64,000 bases of DNA from positions 372,001 to 436,000 of the forward strand of contig NZ_MTQO01000051.1 in assembly GCF_001984155.1 (NCBI RefSeq), given 5' to 3'. Shown here piece by piece: positions 51,678 to 61,753 of this stretch. Position numbers and translations under genes: made by a program. Positions within the stretch are counted from its first letter, which is position 1. Each line of letters begins with the position of its first letter. Source of the stretch: Actinosynnema sp. ALI-1.44. Lineage in GTDB: Bacteria > Actinomycetota > Actinomycetes > Mycobacteriales > Pseudonocardiaceae. The notes below the pieces were generated by a model. The model was not told the DNA's origin. It did no database searches and was given only the letters and a program-made list of their open reading frames with translations.

Positions 51678-54401
51678 TCATCCGAGACCGAGCTGCGCCA
51701 GTTCGATCCTTCGGGTGACGCCCAGTTTCGGGTAGGCGCGATACAGGTGATGTCCGATGGTGCGTGGGCTGAGGAACAGCTGTGCGCCGATCTCCTTGTT
51801 GCTCAGCCCGGTCGCCGCCAGTCGAACGACTTGCACTTCCTGCGGCGTCAGCCTCCTCAGCGGGTCATCGGCCATCGGCTCGAGCGTCGGGCGCTCGCCG
51901 AGCGCGGTGAGTTCGCTCGTCGCGCGCGCTTCCCAGGTCGACGCGCCCAGCCGCTGGAACCTGGTTCGCGCGGCGTCCAGTTCCGCCCGTGCTTCGCTTC
52001 GGCGGCGTCTGCGGCGCAACCATTCGCCGTACAGCAACTGCGTCTTGGCCTGGTCGAACGGGCCGCCATGCGCGCTGTGCAGGTCGAGCGCCGCCCGGTA
52101 GTGCTCCTCGGAGTCCTCGAGCATCGCCTGGCAGCGCCGCAGCAGCGCGGTCGCGACCGGACTGGCCACGTGCACGGCCCACCGTTCGAACGCCTCGAAC
52201 TGCTCGGCACACTGGGCGGGGTCGCCGTTCCGGATCGCTGCCTCCACGAGGTCCGGGACCGCGCGGATGAGGAAGTCGTACTTGGCCGGGCCCACACACA
52301 CGGTGTACAGCGCGTCGAACGCGTCGCGGTACCGTCCCGCGGCGAGGTCGAGCAGCCCCAGACCCCAGGACGTCAGCGCGGTGCCGACGGCGTGCCGTCC
52401 TTCGAGGACCGGAAGCACCTCGGCGGCCAGCGCACGGCATCGCGGTTCGTCACCTGTCGCCGCGGCAAGCCACACGGACGTCGCCCGCAGCACCGCGACT
52501 TCCAACTCCATCCCGAACTCGGTGCTGAGCGCCACTGCCTCGGCCAGGCAGGCCTCCGCGGTGCGGAAGTGACCACGCAGCGCGTGGGCCAACGCGATGA
52601 TCTCCTGCGCGTACGGAATCCACGTCAACGCGCCGCTGGCTCGCACATCGGCCAGCAACGTCTCCATCACCGCGATGGTCGTCGTTTCCTCGGCCAGCAT
52701 CAGCCCGCTGAACCCGGCCACGATCCGGTGGACGAACTCCGCGTCACCCGCCCGACTGGCATCGAGCACGGCGCGAAGCGGAGCGGCGGCGTTCTCCGGC
52801 CTGCCAGCGAGCAGGTCACCCCAGCTGACCTGTGCCTCGGCGGACGCACGCAGCCGGGACTCCGGCCGCAGCCGCAACTCGCCCATCAGCCGCCCGCCCT
52901 CGGCGACGAGGTGCAGCGCGCCCGCGTCCCGGCTGGCGCAGATCATCTCGGTCAACATGACGACCGCACGGGCGGGGTCGCTGGCCATGACCAACCGCGC
53001 GGCCTCGGACGCGAGGGTGGCATCGGCTTCGGGAGAGGTTCGCTCGTATTCGATCTGACCGCGCAACAACGTCGCCTCCGCGAGGACGCCGGGCTCGGTG
53101 GTCAGCGCTGTCACCTCGACAGCCAGGCGCGCCGCGCGGTCGGGTTTGCCCGCGTCGTAGGCGGCGAGCGCGGCCTTGGCGATGCGACGGGCCTTGAGCT
53201 CGGGATCCACGCTCAACCGGCCCGCACGGTCGTACGCGGCGGACACTGCCATGGCCCCGCCGCGGCGTTCTGCCCGTTGTGCGGTCCGTTCGAGCTCGGC
53301 GGCCACCGCCTCGTCCGGCTCGGTGGTGGCCGCCGCGAGGTGCCAGGCCCGGCGGTCGAGGACGTCCGGGGCAGTGAGTGTTTCGGCGAACGCCCGGTGG
53401 ACCGCGATCCGCTGGTGGTGGGTGGCGCACTGGTAGGCGGCGGCACGCACCAGCGGATGCCGGAACGCCAACTCCCCGTCGGTCACGCTGATCAGCCCCG
53501 CCCGCTCGGCCGCGTCCAGGTCGGACGTGCCGGCACCGACCGCACGGCCGACGCGTAGCACCGTGTCCATCCCGGCGAAGCGGTCGGCCGCGGCGACCAA
53601 GAGGATCGACTGGGACGGCTCGGGCAGGCCGACGATCTGGTCGCGGAACTTCTCCTGCACTCGTCGGGTGACCGGCAACGGGCCGACTTGGTGCGCGAGC
53701 TCCGCACGACCTTCCCGTTGCGCCACCAGACGAGCCGCGCCGAGTTCGAGCAACGCGAGCGGGTTCCCGTCGGCCTCCTCCAGGACCCGTGCCCGCGTCG
53801 GTGCTGTCAACCCGGGACTCCTGTGGTCGAGCAACTCGGATGCCGAGTCGGACGACAAGCCCGGCAGTCTCAACTCGTCCACGCCGGGGGTGTGAAACGG
53901 CACTGCCGTGTCACGGACCGCGAACAGCATCGCGACCCGGTCCGCGTGGAACCGCCGGGTGGCGAAGAGCAACGCGTCCGACGACCCGCGGTCCAGCCAC
54001 TGTGCGTCATCGACCATGCACAACAACGGCTTCTCCACCGCCAGTTCGGCGAGCAACGTCAGTACCGCCGCGCCGATCAGGAACGGATTGGTCGCCGTAT
54101 CGCCGCACAACCCGAACGCGCCGCGCAACGCGGCTGCCTGTGGGCCGGGCAGCAGGTCGAGTCGAGCAAGATACGGGTACAGCAGCAAATGCAGAGCGCC
54201 GAACGCCAACTCGGCCTCGGACTCGATACCGACGCCGCGCACCACACGCATGCCATGAGCCGAAGCCACAGCATGGTCAAGAAGCGCGGACTTGCCTATC
54301 CCCGCCTCGCCTCGGACGACCAACGCCGCGCTGTGACCGGAAGACGCCTGCTCCAGCAATCGCTCGACGTGGCCGCGTTCCTCAACCCGGCCGACCAACA
54401 T
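51678..54401 (-). CDS. LuxR-family LAL regulator with N-terminal AAA ATPase
   Basis: 907 residues. Walker A GEAGIGKS at 31-38 and Walker B-like LLCMVDDAQWLD define the ATPase half; a long TPR-like middle follows. The C-terminal LuxR HTH occupies 851-907 (LTPQEVQVVRLAATGLSNKEIG, SPRTIGHHLYRAYPKLGV). Large ATP-binding LuxR (LAL) proteins activate secondary-metabolite or sugar-utilisation operons in response to an inducer. The start gives the standard MLVGRVEE. The co-directional SDR-fold gene downstream is the nearest candidate target. Confidence 0.9.
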   Translation of the reverse strand: MLVGRVEERGHVERLLEQASSGHSAALVVRGEAGIGKSALLDHAVASAHGMRVVRGVGIESEAELAFGALHLLLYPYLARLDLLPGPQAAALRGAFGLCGDTATNPFLIGAAVLTLLAELAVEKPLLCMVDDAQWLDRGSSDALLFATRRFHADRVAMLFAVRDTAVPFHTPGVDELRLPGLSSDSASELLDHRSPGLTAPTRARVLEEADGNPLALLELGAARLVAQREGRAELAHQVGPLPVTRRVQEKFRDQIVGLPEPSQSILLVAAADRFAGMDTVLRVGRAVGAGTSDLDAAERAGLISVTDGELAFRHPLVRAAAYQCATHHQRIAVHRAFAETLTAPDVLDRRAWHLAAATTEPDEAVAAELERTAQRAERRGGAMAVSAAYDRAGRLSVDPELKARRIAKAALAAYDAGKPDRAARLAVEVTALTTEPGVLAEATLLRGQIEYERTSPEADATLASEAARLVMASDPARAVVMLTEMICASRDAGALHLVAEGGRLMGELRLRPESRLRASAEAQVSWGDLLAGRPENAAAPLRAVLDASRAGDAEFVHRIVAGFSGLMLAEETTTIAVMETLLADVRASGALTWIPYAQEIIALAHALRGHFRTAEACLAEAVALSTEFGMELEVAVLRATSVWLAAATGDEPRCRALAAEVLPVLEGRHAVGTALTSWGLGLLDLAAGRYRDAFDALYTVCVGPAKYDFLIRAVPDLVEAAIRNGDPAQCAEQFEAFERWAVHVASPVATALLRRCQAMLEDSEEHYRAALDLHSAHGGPFDQAKTQLLYGEWLRRRRRRSEARAELDAARTRFQRLGASTWEARATSELTALGERPTLEPMADDPLRRLTPQEVQVVRLAATGLSNKEIGAQLFLSPRTIGHHLYRAYPKLGVTRRIELAQLGLG

Positions 54402-54752
54402 GGACCAAGCCTAGCCGTTCGAGGATCATGGAGTTCGTCGTTCACCAGCCGGGCAGTGCCGTCACACGAACCGGTAAGTGACTGTCCTGACAGCCAGGAA
54501 GCTGGTGGCTGCGGGATTCGCGGTGCCTGTGGCCACCCGCGCGCCTCCACATTGCTGGTGAGCGACGCCGCCATGTCGCACCAGACCCGGAACAGCGCGT
54601 CCGGGTCGAGTGCGATGTCCGCTGTGCCAACGGTTTCTGTCTCGACCGCCGCGTAGGTGTAGCCGACCGGAGCGATACGACACCTGCACTCGCGCTGCTT
54701 CAGTGTCCTATGTGGAAGATTCGGCCCCCTGGTCCGCGAGGTGCCGTGGCCA
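54402..54752. other. Intergenic region between SARP and LAL genes
   Basis: 351 bp without a supported gene. On the minus strand a frame from about 54690 reads VGTADIALDPDALFRVWCDMAA with plausible codon use, but it runs into the LAL gene and matches no family I know, so I do not call it. The region must contain the LAL promoter. Confidence 0.4.
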
Positions 54753-56936
54753 TCAGGGCGCCGCGTGACCGGCGCCGGTGATCGCCGTGCCGAGACTGGC
54801 CAGCGCCACCATCTCACCCGACTGGAACGCCGTTTCGAAGATCTCCGTGCTCTCGTGCCACGCCACCCGGTGGTCCAGGAACGTGGCCATGGCCAGCACG
54901 ATCCGCCACGCGTGACCGCCCCAGCCGTGCGTGGCGGCACACCGGACGACCGCCTGCAACACGTCGAACTCCCGCTCGAACCAGGCAATCGCCTCGTGCT
55001 GGTCGGCGGGCCGGGGCGGCGCGACCCTCGGCGCGAACGGGGAGACGACATCGCGATGCCGTCCCGGTCGCAGCACCGAATCAGCACTGACCGCGGCGTG
55101 CAGGTACCAGTCCAGGACACGGTGGAGGGCGGCGCGCCTGGCCTTCGCGCTTTCGTTTCGACGGGCCTCCTCGGCCGCGTACAGTCGAATGAGGTCGTGC
55201 AGCTCGTACCGGTCCGGCCGCGGCTGCTCCACCAGGTGCTCGTCGACCAGTTGATCAAGCACCTGCCTCGCCTCCGCCACTCCGAGGTCCGCCACGGCCG
55301 CGGCGGCGTCGACGCACATCGAACCCGCCGGGTGCACTCCGAGCCTGCGGAACATCGCGGCGGACGTCGGCCCGAGGTTCCGGTAGGACCGCGAAAGCGC
55401 CGCGTACAACTCCTTGCCCACACCGGAACCGAAGGCGTCAGGCCCGTTCATCTCATCGGTGAGGATCTGGGCCACTGCGCCGAGCGAGCTCGCGCGCTGG
55501 GCGTGTTCGGCCACGATGACCAACGCCAGCGGCACGCCGCCGCACAACTCCGCCAGCCGCTTCGCGGCCAGCGGCTCGGCCGCGACCCGGGCGGAGCCGA
55601 GCGCGGCCCCGAGCAGGTCGACGGCATCGTCGGTGCACAGCCGTGGCAGGCTGAGTCGTTCCGCGCCATCCCGGATGGACAGTTCCCGCAACTGGTTGCG
55701 GCTGGTGACGATCACCAGACTGCTGTCGCTGGGGCACAACGCGCGTACCTGACGGGCGTCGCGAGCGTCGTCCAGCAGGACAAGGCTTCTGCGGCCCGCG
55801 AGAGTGCTGCGCAGCAGCGCCGTTCGCTCGTCGAGATCCGCCGGTATGCGCTCGGTGGGCACTCCGAGCGAGCGCAGCACCGCCCCGATGGCGGCGGACG
55901 GCCGGAGCTGGTCGTCTCCTGAATGGCCGCGCAGGTTCAGGTAGATCTGAGCGTCGGGGTACCGGTCCACCATCCGATGGGCCCAGTGCACGGCGAGTGT
56001 CGTCTTGCCGATGCCAGGCGCGCCGTCGATCGCCACGATGACCGTCGGCTGTTCGCCGCCGTCGCGGGAGTTGTGCACGCTGTCGACCATGCGCTCCAAC
56101 TGCGCGAGGACGTCGGTCCTGCCGACGAACTTGACGTTGTCAGGGGGAAGCTGATGTGGCGCGAGGGTGGTCCGGTGATCCGGTTCTTCGACATCCGCGT
56201 CCGAGAGGTCACGCAGGACACGCTGGTGCACAGCCTGCAACTTCTCGCCGGGCTCGATGCCCAGTTCCTCCCGCAGAGTCGCACGAACATGCTGGTAGGC
56301 GGCCAAGGCGTCGGCGCGGCGGCCAGACCGCCGCAACGCTTCGATCAGCCGGGACCAGAGCGATTCACGCAGGGGGTAGGCGGACGTCAACTCCGACAAC
56401 TGGGCGATCAGCTCGCGGAACGCGCCCTTGGCGATCTCCAGGTCGATGCGCCGTTCGGTCGCCGCGAACCACTCCTCGGTGAGCAGGGGAACGATGCCGT
56501 GGTCCAGCCAGTCGGACGCCACCCCGGTGAAGGGCCGCCCCCGCCACAGGCCGAGTGCCTGCCGCAGCAGGTCGAGCTCCGCGTCGGCGGTGGGCGCGTC
56601 CTGGGCCTGGCGCAGAAGACGGCGGAACCGGTACAGATCCACCCCGTCCTCGTCCACGGTCAACTGGTAGCCACCACCCGGGTAGGTCACGATGGCCGAC
56701 TTGCCCAGGACACCCCGCAGGCGCGTCACGTAGGTCGAGAGGGTCGCCCGCACGTTCGCGGGCGGCCGGTCACCCCAGAGGTGCGTGGCCAGGGTGTCGT
56801 TCGCCACCGGGCGCCCGGCCGACAACAGCAGTGCGGACAGCAACGCGCGTTGGTGTCCCGGTGGCACCGCGACGTCGCGGTGATCCACGGAGACCTCCCA
56901 TGAGCCGAGTACGTTGACGTGGACCTGCGGAGTCAC
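54753..56936 (-). CDS. SARP-family regulator with NB-ARC domain and shortened C-terminus
   Basis: About 727 residues from GTG 56936, which gives the usual VHVNVLGSWEV start. The OmpR-like winged helix covers ~1-95 (GHQRALLSALLLSAGRPV, LSTYVTRLRGVLG); BTAD ~95-240; NB-ARC from ~270, with Walker A GAPGIGKTT near 305 and LVLLDDARDARQV. AfsR-type proteins normally continue with several TPRs to ~950-1000 residues; this one stops soon after the first helical repeat (HESTEIFETAFQSGEMVAL). It may be constitutively active or simply truncated. The open frame extends 105 codons upstream without similarity. Confidence 0.85.
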   Translation of the reverse strand: MTPQVHVNVLGSWEVSVDHRDVAVPPGHQRALLSALLLSAGRPVANDTLATHLWGDRPPANVRATLSTYVTRLRGVLGKSAIVTYPGGGYQLTVDEDGVDLYRFRRLLRQAQDAPTADAELDLLRQALGLWRGRPFTGVASDWLDHGIVPLLTEEWFAATERRIDLEIAKGAFRELIAQLSELTSAYPLRESLWSRLIEALRRSGRRADALAAYQHVRATLREELGIEPGEKLQAVHQRVLRDLSDADVEEPDHRTTLAPHQLPPDNVKFVGRTDVLAQLERMVDSVHNSRDGGEQPTVIVAIDGAPGIGKTTLAVHWAHRMVDRYPDAQIYLNLRGHSGDDQLRPSAAIGAVLRSLGVPTERIPADLDERTALLRSTLAGRRSLVLLDDARDARQVRALCPSDSSLVIVTSRNQLRELSIRDGAERLSLPRLCTDDAVDLLGAALGSARVAAEPLAAKRLAELCGGVPLALVIVAEHAQRASSLGAVAQILTDEMNGPDAFGSGVGKELYAALSRSYRNLGPTSAAMFRRLGVHPAGSMCVDAAAAVADLGVAEARQVLDQLVDEHLVEQPRPDRYELHDLIRLYAAEEARRNESAKARRAALHRVLDWYLHAAVSADSVLRPGRHRDVVSPFAPRVAPPRPADQHEAIAWFEREFDVLQAVVRCAATHGWGGHAWRIVLAMATFLDHRVAWHESTEIFETAFQSGEMVALASLGTAITGAGHAAP

Positions 56937-57136
56937 GATGGCGGGACCTGGGCGAGGGCCGTGCTTGCGATCATGGTCGCCAGCCTGGGACGGCGATCTT
57001 GAGGAATCATTGAATCGAGCATGTGGGCGCCGTCGGCAGCGCACTTCTGCTTGGCGGCGCCCGGTGGGTTCTGGTCGCCCCGCACACCAGGGACGACGCG
57101 CGGCTCCGGGAGGTAGCCGATCATGCTGAGCGGCCG

Positions 57137-57814
57137 TCAGTCGCTGCCCGTGCGTTTCGCTGAACGTCGCCGGGGCCGAGGAGGGGGCCCGGAGTTGGCC
57201 GCCGGGGCGGTGGGTTCGATTCCGAGGGCGAGGTGGAGTTGGCGTGTCCACCAGTGGACCTGCGTGGCGGAGTCGTCGGCCGCGGCGCCGGTGATGCCGG
57301 CGCTACGGCGGAAGTCGCTTCCGTAGAGGGCGTCCGTCGCCATCGCTTGGTGGAGGGCCGCGACGGCGAGGCGCGTGTCGTCGAGCGAGCTCCCGGGCGG
57401 GCGGAGCCGGTGCAGGGCGTCGACGACCGGATCGAGCATGCCTGCGCCCGGGTCGCGCCAGCCCGCCGTGTGCAGCGCTACCGCGAGCTCGCCGTACCCG
57501 CGCCGGTACAGGGATTCGAGAGACTCGACGAGTTCGAGGAGATCGGCGCCGCGGTCCAGCCACGCTGCCAGGACATCCTCGAGCGCGGCCCGGAGCCGTC
57601 GTCCACCGTGTCGGAGGAGTTCGGCGAGCAGCTTCTCGCGATTGCCGAAGTGGTGCGTGACACCGGCGTCGGTCATGCCGACCCGCGTGGCCACCGCGCG
57701 CACCTGTACGGCGGCGACGCCGCCTTCGGCGAGCAGTGCGGCCGCGGCGTCCATGATCAACCGGCGAGCCTCTTCCGGGGGCCTTCGCGTGCGTGAGGCG
57801 GTCACGGCGGGCAT
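57137..57814 (-). CDS. TetR family transcriptional regulator
   Basis: 225 residues from ATG 57814. The HTH spans ~15-65: IMDAAAALLAEGGVAAVQVRAVA, then RVGMTDAGVTHHFGNREKLL. The C-terminal ligand domain is followed by a basic, proline-rich tail. Two palindromes with the same TACCTTGG/CCAAG half-sites lie between it and the divergent SRPBCC gene, so it probably represses itself, the SRPBCC gene and the FAD-monooxygenase remnant beyond it. The 98-codon-longer frame overlaps the operators and the SRPBCC gene and is rejected. Confidence 0.9.
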   Translation of the reverse strand: MPAVTASRTRRPPEEARRLIMDAAAALLAEGGVAAVQVRAVATRVGMTDAGVTHHFGNREKLLAELLRHGGRRLRAALEDVLAAWLDRGADLLELVESLESLYRRGYGELAVALHTAGWRDPGAGMLDPVVDALHRLRPPGSSLDDTRLAVAALHQAMATDALYGSDFRRSAGITGAAADDSATQVHWWTRQLHLALGIEPTAPAANSGPPPRPRRRSAKRTGSD

Positions 57815-57816
57815 CT

Positions 57817-57836
57817 TACCTTGACACGCCAAGATC
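57817..57836. promoter_or_regulatory. Imperfect palindromic operator near the TetR start
   Basis: TACCTTG-N5/6-CCAAG matches the perfect palindrome at 57844-57863 at most positions. It sits immediately upstream of the TetR ATG, where binding would cause autorepression. Confidence 0.6.
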
Positions 57837-57843
57837 ATCATTG

Positions 57844-57863
57844 TACCTTGGCGGCCCAAGGTA
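57844..57863. promoter_or_regulatory. Perfect palindromic operator between TetR and SRPBCC genes
   Basis: TACCTTGG-CGGC-CCAAGGTA, eight-base arms around four bases. It is 33 bases upstream of the SRPBCC GTG and 30 from the TetR ATG, in the core of the divergent promoter. Confidence 0.72.
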
Positions 57864-57896
57864 GATTGGGACGGGACTGTGGGAGGGTGCGTCATC

Positions 57897-58370
57897 GTGT
57901 CTGTAGGGAAACTCGACCTCGCACAGGCTCCCGCCGCGTATGCGTGCATGATCGTCCGTAGGCCCGCGGCGGAGGCGTTCCAGGCGTTCGCGGATCCGGC
58001 CGTCACCGCACGTTTCTGGTACAGCAGGAGCAGCGGCCCAATGGTCGCGGGAGCCGACCTGCGCTGGGAGTGGGAGACGTATGGCGCGTCCGTCGAGGTT
58101 CGGGTCAAGGAGGTGCGGGAAGGCCGCCTGATCCGGTTCGAGTGGCGGAGCTACGAACAGCCGACCACGGTCGAGCTGCGGTTCACCCCGCACGCGGAGG
58201 ATGCCACGTTCGTCGAGGTCAGCGAGTCCGGTTTCCAGGGCTCAGTGGACGACACCGTCCGTTGGATCAACGACACCGTCGGCGGCTTCAGTACCGCCTT
58301 GTGCGCGATGAAGGCCCTGCTCGAGCACGGCGTTGAGCTCAACGCCGTCGCTGACCACCACCCCGCCTGA
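57897..58370 (+). CDS. SRPBCC (START/Bet v1-like) family protein
   Basis: 157 residues. CMIVRRPAAEAFQAFADPAVTARFW is the first strand-helix unit of the AHSA1/SRPBCC fold, and LIRFEWRSYEQPTTVELRFTP plus FVEVSESGFQG and a long C-terminal helix (WINDTVGGFSTALCAMKALLEHG) complete it. These proteins bind hydrophobic ligands in a deep cavity and may act as cyclases, aromatases or co-chaperones. GTG 57897 with GGGAGG upstream is preferred; 57879 is possible. Divergently controlled with the TetR gene; the FAD-monooxygenase remnant follows 29 bp later. Confidence 0.85.
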   Translation: MSVGKLDLAQAPAAYACMIVRRPAAEAFQAFADPAVTARFWYSRSSGPMVAGADLRWEWETYGASVEVRVKEVREGRLIRFEWRSYEQPTTVELRFTPHAEDATFVEVSESGFQGSVDDTVRWINDTVGGFSTALCAMKALLEHGVELNAVADHHPA

Positions 58371-58399
58371 GGATCAGCGAGGATCGAAGGACCCCACCT

Positions 58400-59077
58400 A
58401 TGACGACCTCACCCCGCATCGTCATCGTCGGCGGGGGACCAGCCGGCTTGATGTGCGCGCGTGTCCTGCAGAGGCAAGGCATCCGGCCGGTGGTCTACGA
58501 CGCGGGCACCACCGTGCGGGGCCAGGCCGGGACTGGCCGGGATCGCCACCGCAGCGCCCTGGCCGAGTTCATTCCCGCCGATGGCGACCAGATCGACCGC
58601 GGCCAGCTGCGGATCCTGCTCCACCAGCCGCTGAAGCCCGGTACAGTCCACTGGGGACACGAACTCGTCCACGTCGCCCCACTCGGCGGAGGGGTGCACC
58701 GACTGGAGTTCGCCAACGGCGTCAGCGCGGAAGCCGATCTCGTCATCGGTGCCGACGGTGCGTGGTCAACGGTCCGCCCCCTGCTCACCGACGCGGTGCA
58801 GCGCGGCTTCTGGACCCCACCCGCCCCGCTGACCTGGGACCACGTCCCCGGTGCCACCCTGATCGGCGACGCCGCCCACCTGACGGGACCCTTCAGTGGC
58901 CACGGCATGAGTCGCGCGATGCTCGACGGCGCGGAACTCGCGCACGCCATCACCGAGGAGGACAATCTCGACGACGCGGTCGCGCGCTACGAGGCAGCGA
59001 TGTTCCCGCGATCCGGGGAACTCGCCGTGAGGACGTGTACCCCATCCCAGCGCCGATCTTCGCGTGCTCCCCGGTGA
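58400..59077 (+). pseudogene. FAD-dependent monooxygenase, internally deleted
   Basis: The start (MTTSPRIVIVGGGPAGLMCARVLQRQG) is a normal Rossmann FAD motif of the TetX/salicylate-hydroxylase class. Then ~50 residues are missing; PADGDQIDRGQLRILLHQPL and EADLVIGADGAWSTVRPLL are in place. The next ~110 residues, including the substrate barrel, are gone before GATLIGDAAHLTGPFSGHGM (second FAD motif). The C-terminus is out of frame after FPRSGELA. It is 225 residues instead of ~390, so probably inactive despite an open frame. Likely the former target of the TetR/SRPBCC unit. Confidence 0.75.
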
Positions 59078-60431
59078 GACCGCAGACCAGGGCTGTTCGT
59101 GCCAGCGCCGTGTTCGTCTCGTGTGAGCAACCCCCCCGGTACGCCAGGGCGTGGCTGGAGCGGTGGGGGTTGCGTCGTGTTCGATAAGGACAGAGGTTTC
59201 CTGGTCAGCCCGTTCAACACCCGTGCCGGGTTCGACTGGCCGGATCCGATGGAGATCGTCGACAGCACGTTGCGCAAGACCTGTTCACCGCGGGTACATT
59301 GACTACAATGGACGGTTTGTGCGGATCGCCGAGCAACTCGCGCTCGAACTCCTGCGCACCATCGGCGCTCGGGACTTCGGGTTCAGCCCGCTCGCGCCGG
59401 GTGTCGTGCCCGCGCCGGACGGCCACGCCCGCGCACGTCAGCTCGACGAGATGGCCGATTTGTTCGACGTGGCAAGGAGTCTCGGCGTCGGCGTGACGAT
59501 CACGTCGCCACAACGGGTCTTCGCGACTTCGACGAACTCGTGACTGTGACGAACCGCGCGATCGGACTCGGGGCGGTGCGGCTGGACCTGATGGACTCGC
59601 TGAGCAGCCTCGGCCCGGAGGCCATGACGGTGTTCCTCCGGCAGTTGCGGGCGCGGTGGTCCGCGCGGAGCTCGGCAAGATCGTGCACCTCCGCCTCCGG
59701 CGCATGATCGCGTCGCTGACCGGGTGGTGCATTCCGTCCATTGTGGAGATTGAGCGATGCCTGTGCCCGTCGGCGTGACCCGCGTGAGCGGGCCATGGAG
59801 GGTACGCGTGTCGGTGGCGGCGGGCTCGCTGACGACAAAGATCTGCAGCTATGCGCATGTGACATTGCGCCCCGGGTGAGCTCGTAGCAGAAATGACCGG
59901 TGGAGCGCCAGGGGTGCGCCACTGGATGGGATGTCAACGGTGCTATGGGCAGCGATAACACGAGTGGTACCACCGACGGCCACCGCCGATCGGCCCGATA
60001 ACGTTGACATCAGTGATCACTCTGTCGATGACGATCTCGTCGCCGGTCGGATGATCAAATTCGGTATCGGAACCTCGCGTGGCACCGCCTTCAGTATGAT
60101 GGGACGAGTCGACAGTGGTATGTCGCTACTGTCGGCATTTCTCGTCGATCGAAGTCACTCGTCTGGAGCAATCCTTGATCACCGGGTATTGGCTCTACAC
60201 ATCGCCGTGCCACAATCGCGCAGACCGCCAACTACGAGGATTGACCCGAGTCGGTATGCGTGGCAACATCCTGCAAGGCCAATACCGGGGGGAACACCGT
60301 GCGGAAGTATCGATCATCGCGCCTGAATGATTCTGCCTGCCTCTGGCGTGCAATGCTTGCGACAGAGAGACCCGCGCCGGTCCACATTCGACGGTCGCCG
60401 ATCGTGGTGACCAGCGCGGTCGTGAGCAACA
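59078..60431. other. 1.35-kb region of unidentified decayed coding and intergenic DNA
   Basis: Short plus-strand stretches look protein-like (VVFDKDRGFLVSPFNTRAGF at ~59176-59299; RIAEQLALELLRTIGARDFG onward at ~59321-59540; then, in another frame, DFDELVTVTNRAIGLG to ~59660). None has a start, a complete domain or a family I can name, and they change frame, so they read as gene debris. From about 59930 to 60431 the base composition is lower in G+C and no gene is visible; it probably includes the promoter of the MFS gene. Confidence 0.45.
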
Positions 60432-61685
60432 ATGGTTGTTGAGGAGCACCCGTCGGTCATCCAGACGCTTCGGGGGATGTCGCGACCCGTCTGGCTCCTG
60501 CTGATCGGCACCCTGATCAACCGGTTGGGCAGCTTCCTCCAGGTCTACCTGGTGTTGTACCTGACCGCCCGCGGATTCTCGACCGGCAGTGCCGGACTTG
60601 CCTTGGGAGCCTTCGGTTTGGGCTCCGTGATCGGTGTCATCGTCGGTGGCTCGGTGACCGACCGGCTCGGCTACCGCCGCACGATCGTCAGCTCCATGCT
60701 GGTCGCGGGCGTACTCACAGTCGCACTGGCACACTTGACGAACATCGCGCTGGTGGTCGTCGTCGCCGGCGCCATCGGCCTCACCTCGCAGGCGTACCGC
60801 CCGGCCGCGTCGGCGCTGCTCATCGACCTGACTCCACCGGCGCAGCACATCATGGTGTTCGCCGCTTACCGGCTCGCCTACAACGTGGGCACAGTGGCCG
60901 GTCCATTGCTGGGCGCGCTGCTGATCACCTACTCATACCAAACGATGTTTTACGGCAATGCGATCGCCCTCGTGGCATTCGGATTGCTCGCGTTCAGCCT
61001 GCCGCACTACGCGAATGCCCCGAGGTCGGCGCACGCCGACGACGACGAGCAGGCGGACACGTCGGAACCGCTGAGCCCCGGCGGCAGGCCACCGTCCTAT
61101 TGGGCCGTGCTGACCGACACTCGTTTCCTCGTGTTCAACATCTCGATGCTCCTCATCGGGTTGGTGTACATCCAGAGCATTTCGACGCTGTCCCTGCACG
61201 TGACGGCATCGGGGCACTCGCCGGCTTTCTACGCGGTGCTGCTGTCGGTGAACGCATTCGTGATCACCATCTTCGAGCTGCCGCTCACCAGGTTCGTCCA
61301 GCGGATGTCCGACCGGGCGACCATCGCACTCGGCAACGCACTCGTCGGCGCCGGAATGGCGATGTACCTGGTCGGCCCCTCCGCGGTGGTGCTCGTGGTC
61401 GCGACGCTCGTGTGGACCGTGGGCGAGATGGTCGGAACGCCCACCATGTCGGCGTATCCGGGCCGGATAGCGCCGCCGGGACTACGTGGACGCTATATAG
61501 CGTTGTCGGAGTTCGCGACCCAGGTCGGCTACGGGGCCGGCCCGGCCCTGGGCGTCGCCCTGTGGGCCGTGTGGCCGACCGGGGTCTGGTGGATATGCGG
61601 GGTGCTGACCGTGGTCTCGGTCTTCGGCTCCATGGTCTCGATGCCCGAGACGCGCGGCCGGGCCCGGCGGCCACGCGACGGTTAG
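60432..61685 (+). CDS. MFS transporter, DHA1-like multidrug/exporter type
   Basis: 417 residues with 12 predicted membrane helices. The N-half signature GGSVTDRLGYRRTIV is motif A, and LIGTLINRLGSFLQVYLVLYL forms helix 1. A charged central loop (DDDEQADTSEPLSPGG) separates the halves. MFS antiporters of this type export drugs or small metabolites. It starts cleanly at ATG 60432. Downstream lie an IS256 remnant and a strong hairpin. No regulator is adjacent except the atypical response regulator 670 bp further on. Confidence 0.85.
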   Translation: MVVEEHPSVIQTLRGMSRPVWLLLIGTLINRLGSFLQVYLVLYLTARGFSTGSAGLALGAFGLGSVIGVIVGGSVTDRLGYRRTIVSSMLVAGVLTVALAHLTNIALVVVVAGAIGLTSQAYRPAASALLIDLTPPAQHIMVFAAYRLAYNVGTVAGPLLGALLITYSYQTMFYGNAIALVAFGLLAFSLPHYANAPRSAHADDDEQADTSEPLSPGGRPPSYWAVLTDTRFLVFNISMLLIGLVYIQSISTLSLHVTASGHSPAFYAVLLSVNAFVITIFELPLTRFVQRMSDRATIALGNALVGAGMAMYLVGPSAVVLVVATLVWTVGEMVGTPTMSAYPGRIAPPGLRGRYIALSEFATQVGYGAGPALGVALWAVWPTGVWWICGVLTVVSVFGSMVSMPETRGRARRPRDG

Positions 61686-61753
61686 GACGCGTTTCATCGG
61701 CGCCCTGGCCGGGAGTGTGGTGAACCGAGCTGAAGAACAGGGGTGTTGGGGAT

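Noticed and set aside
54296-55423. 375-codon minus-strand frame across SARP, intergenic and LAL DNA
   Set aside because: Most of it is an out-of-frame shadow of the SARP gene; only the 54.4-54.7 kb part has plausible composition, and it lacks a start and a family match.
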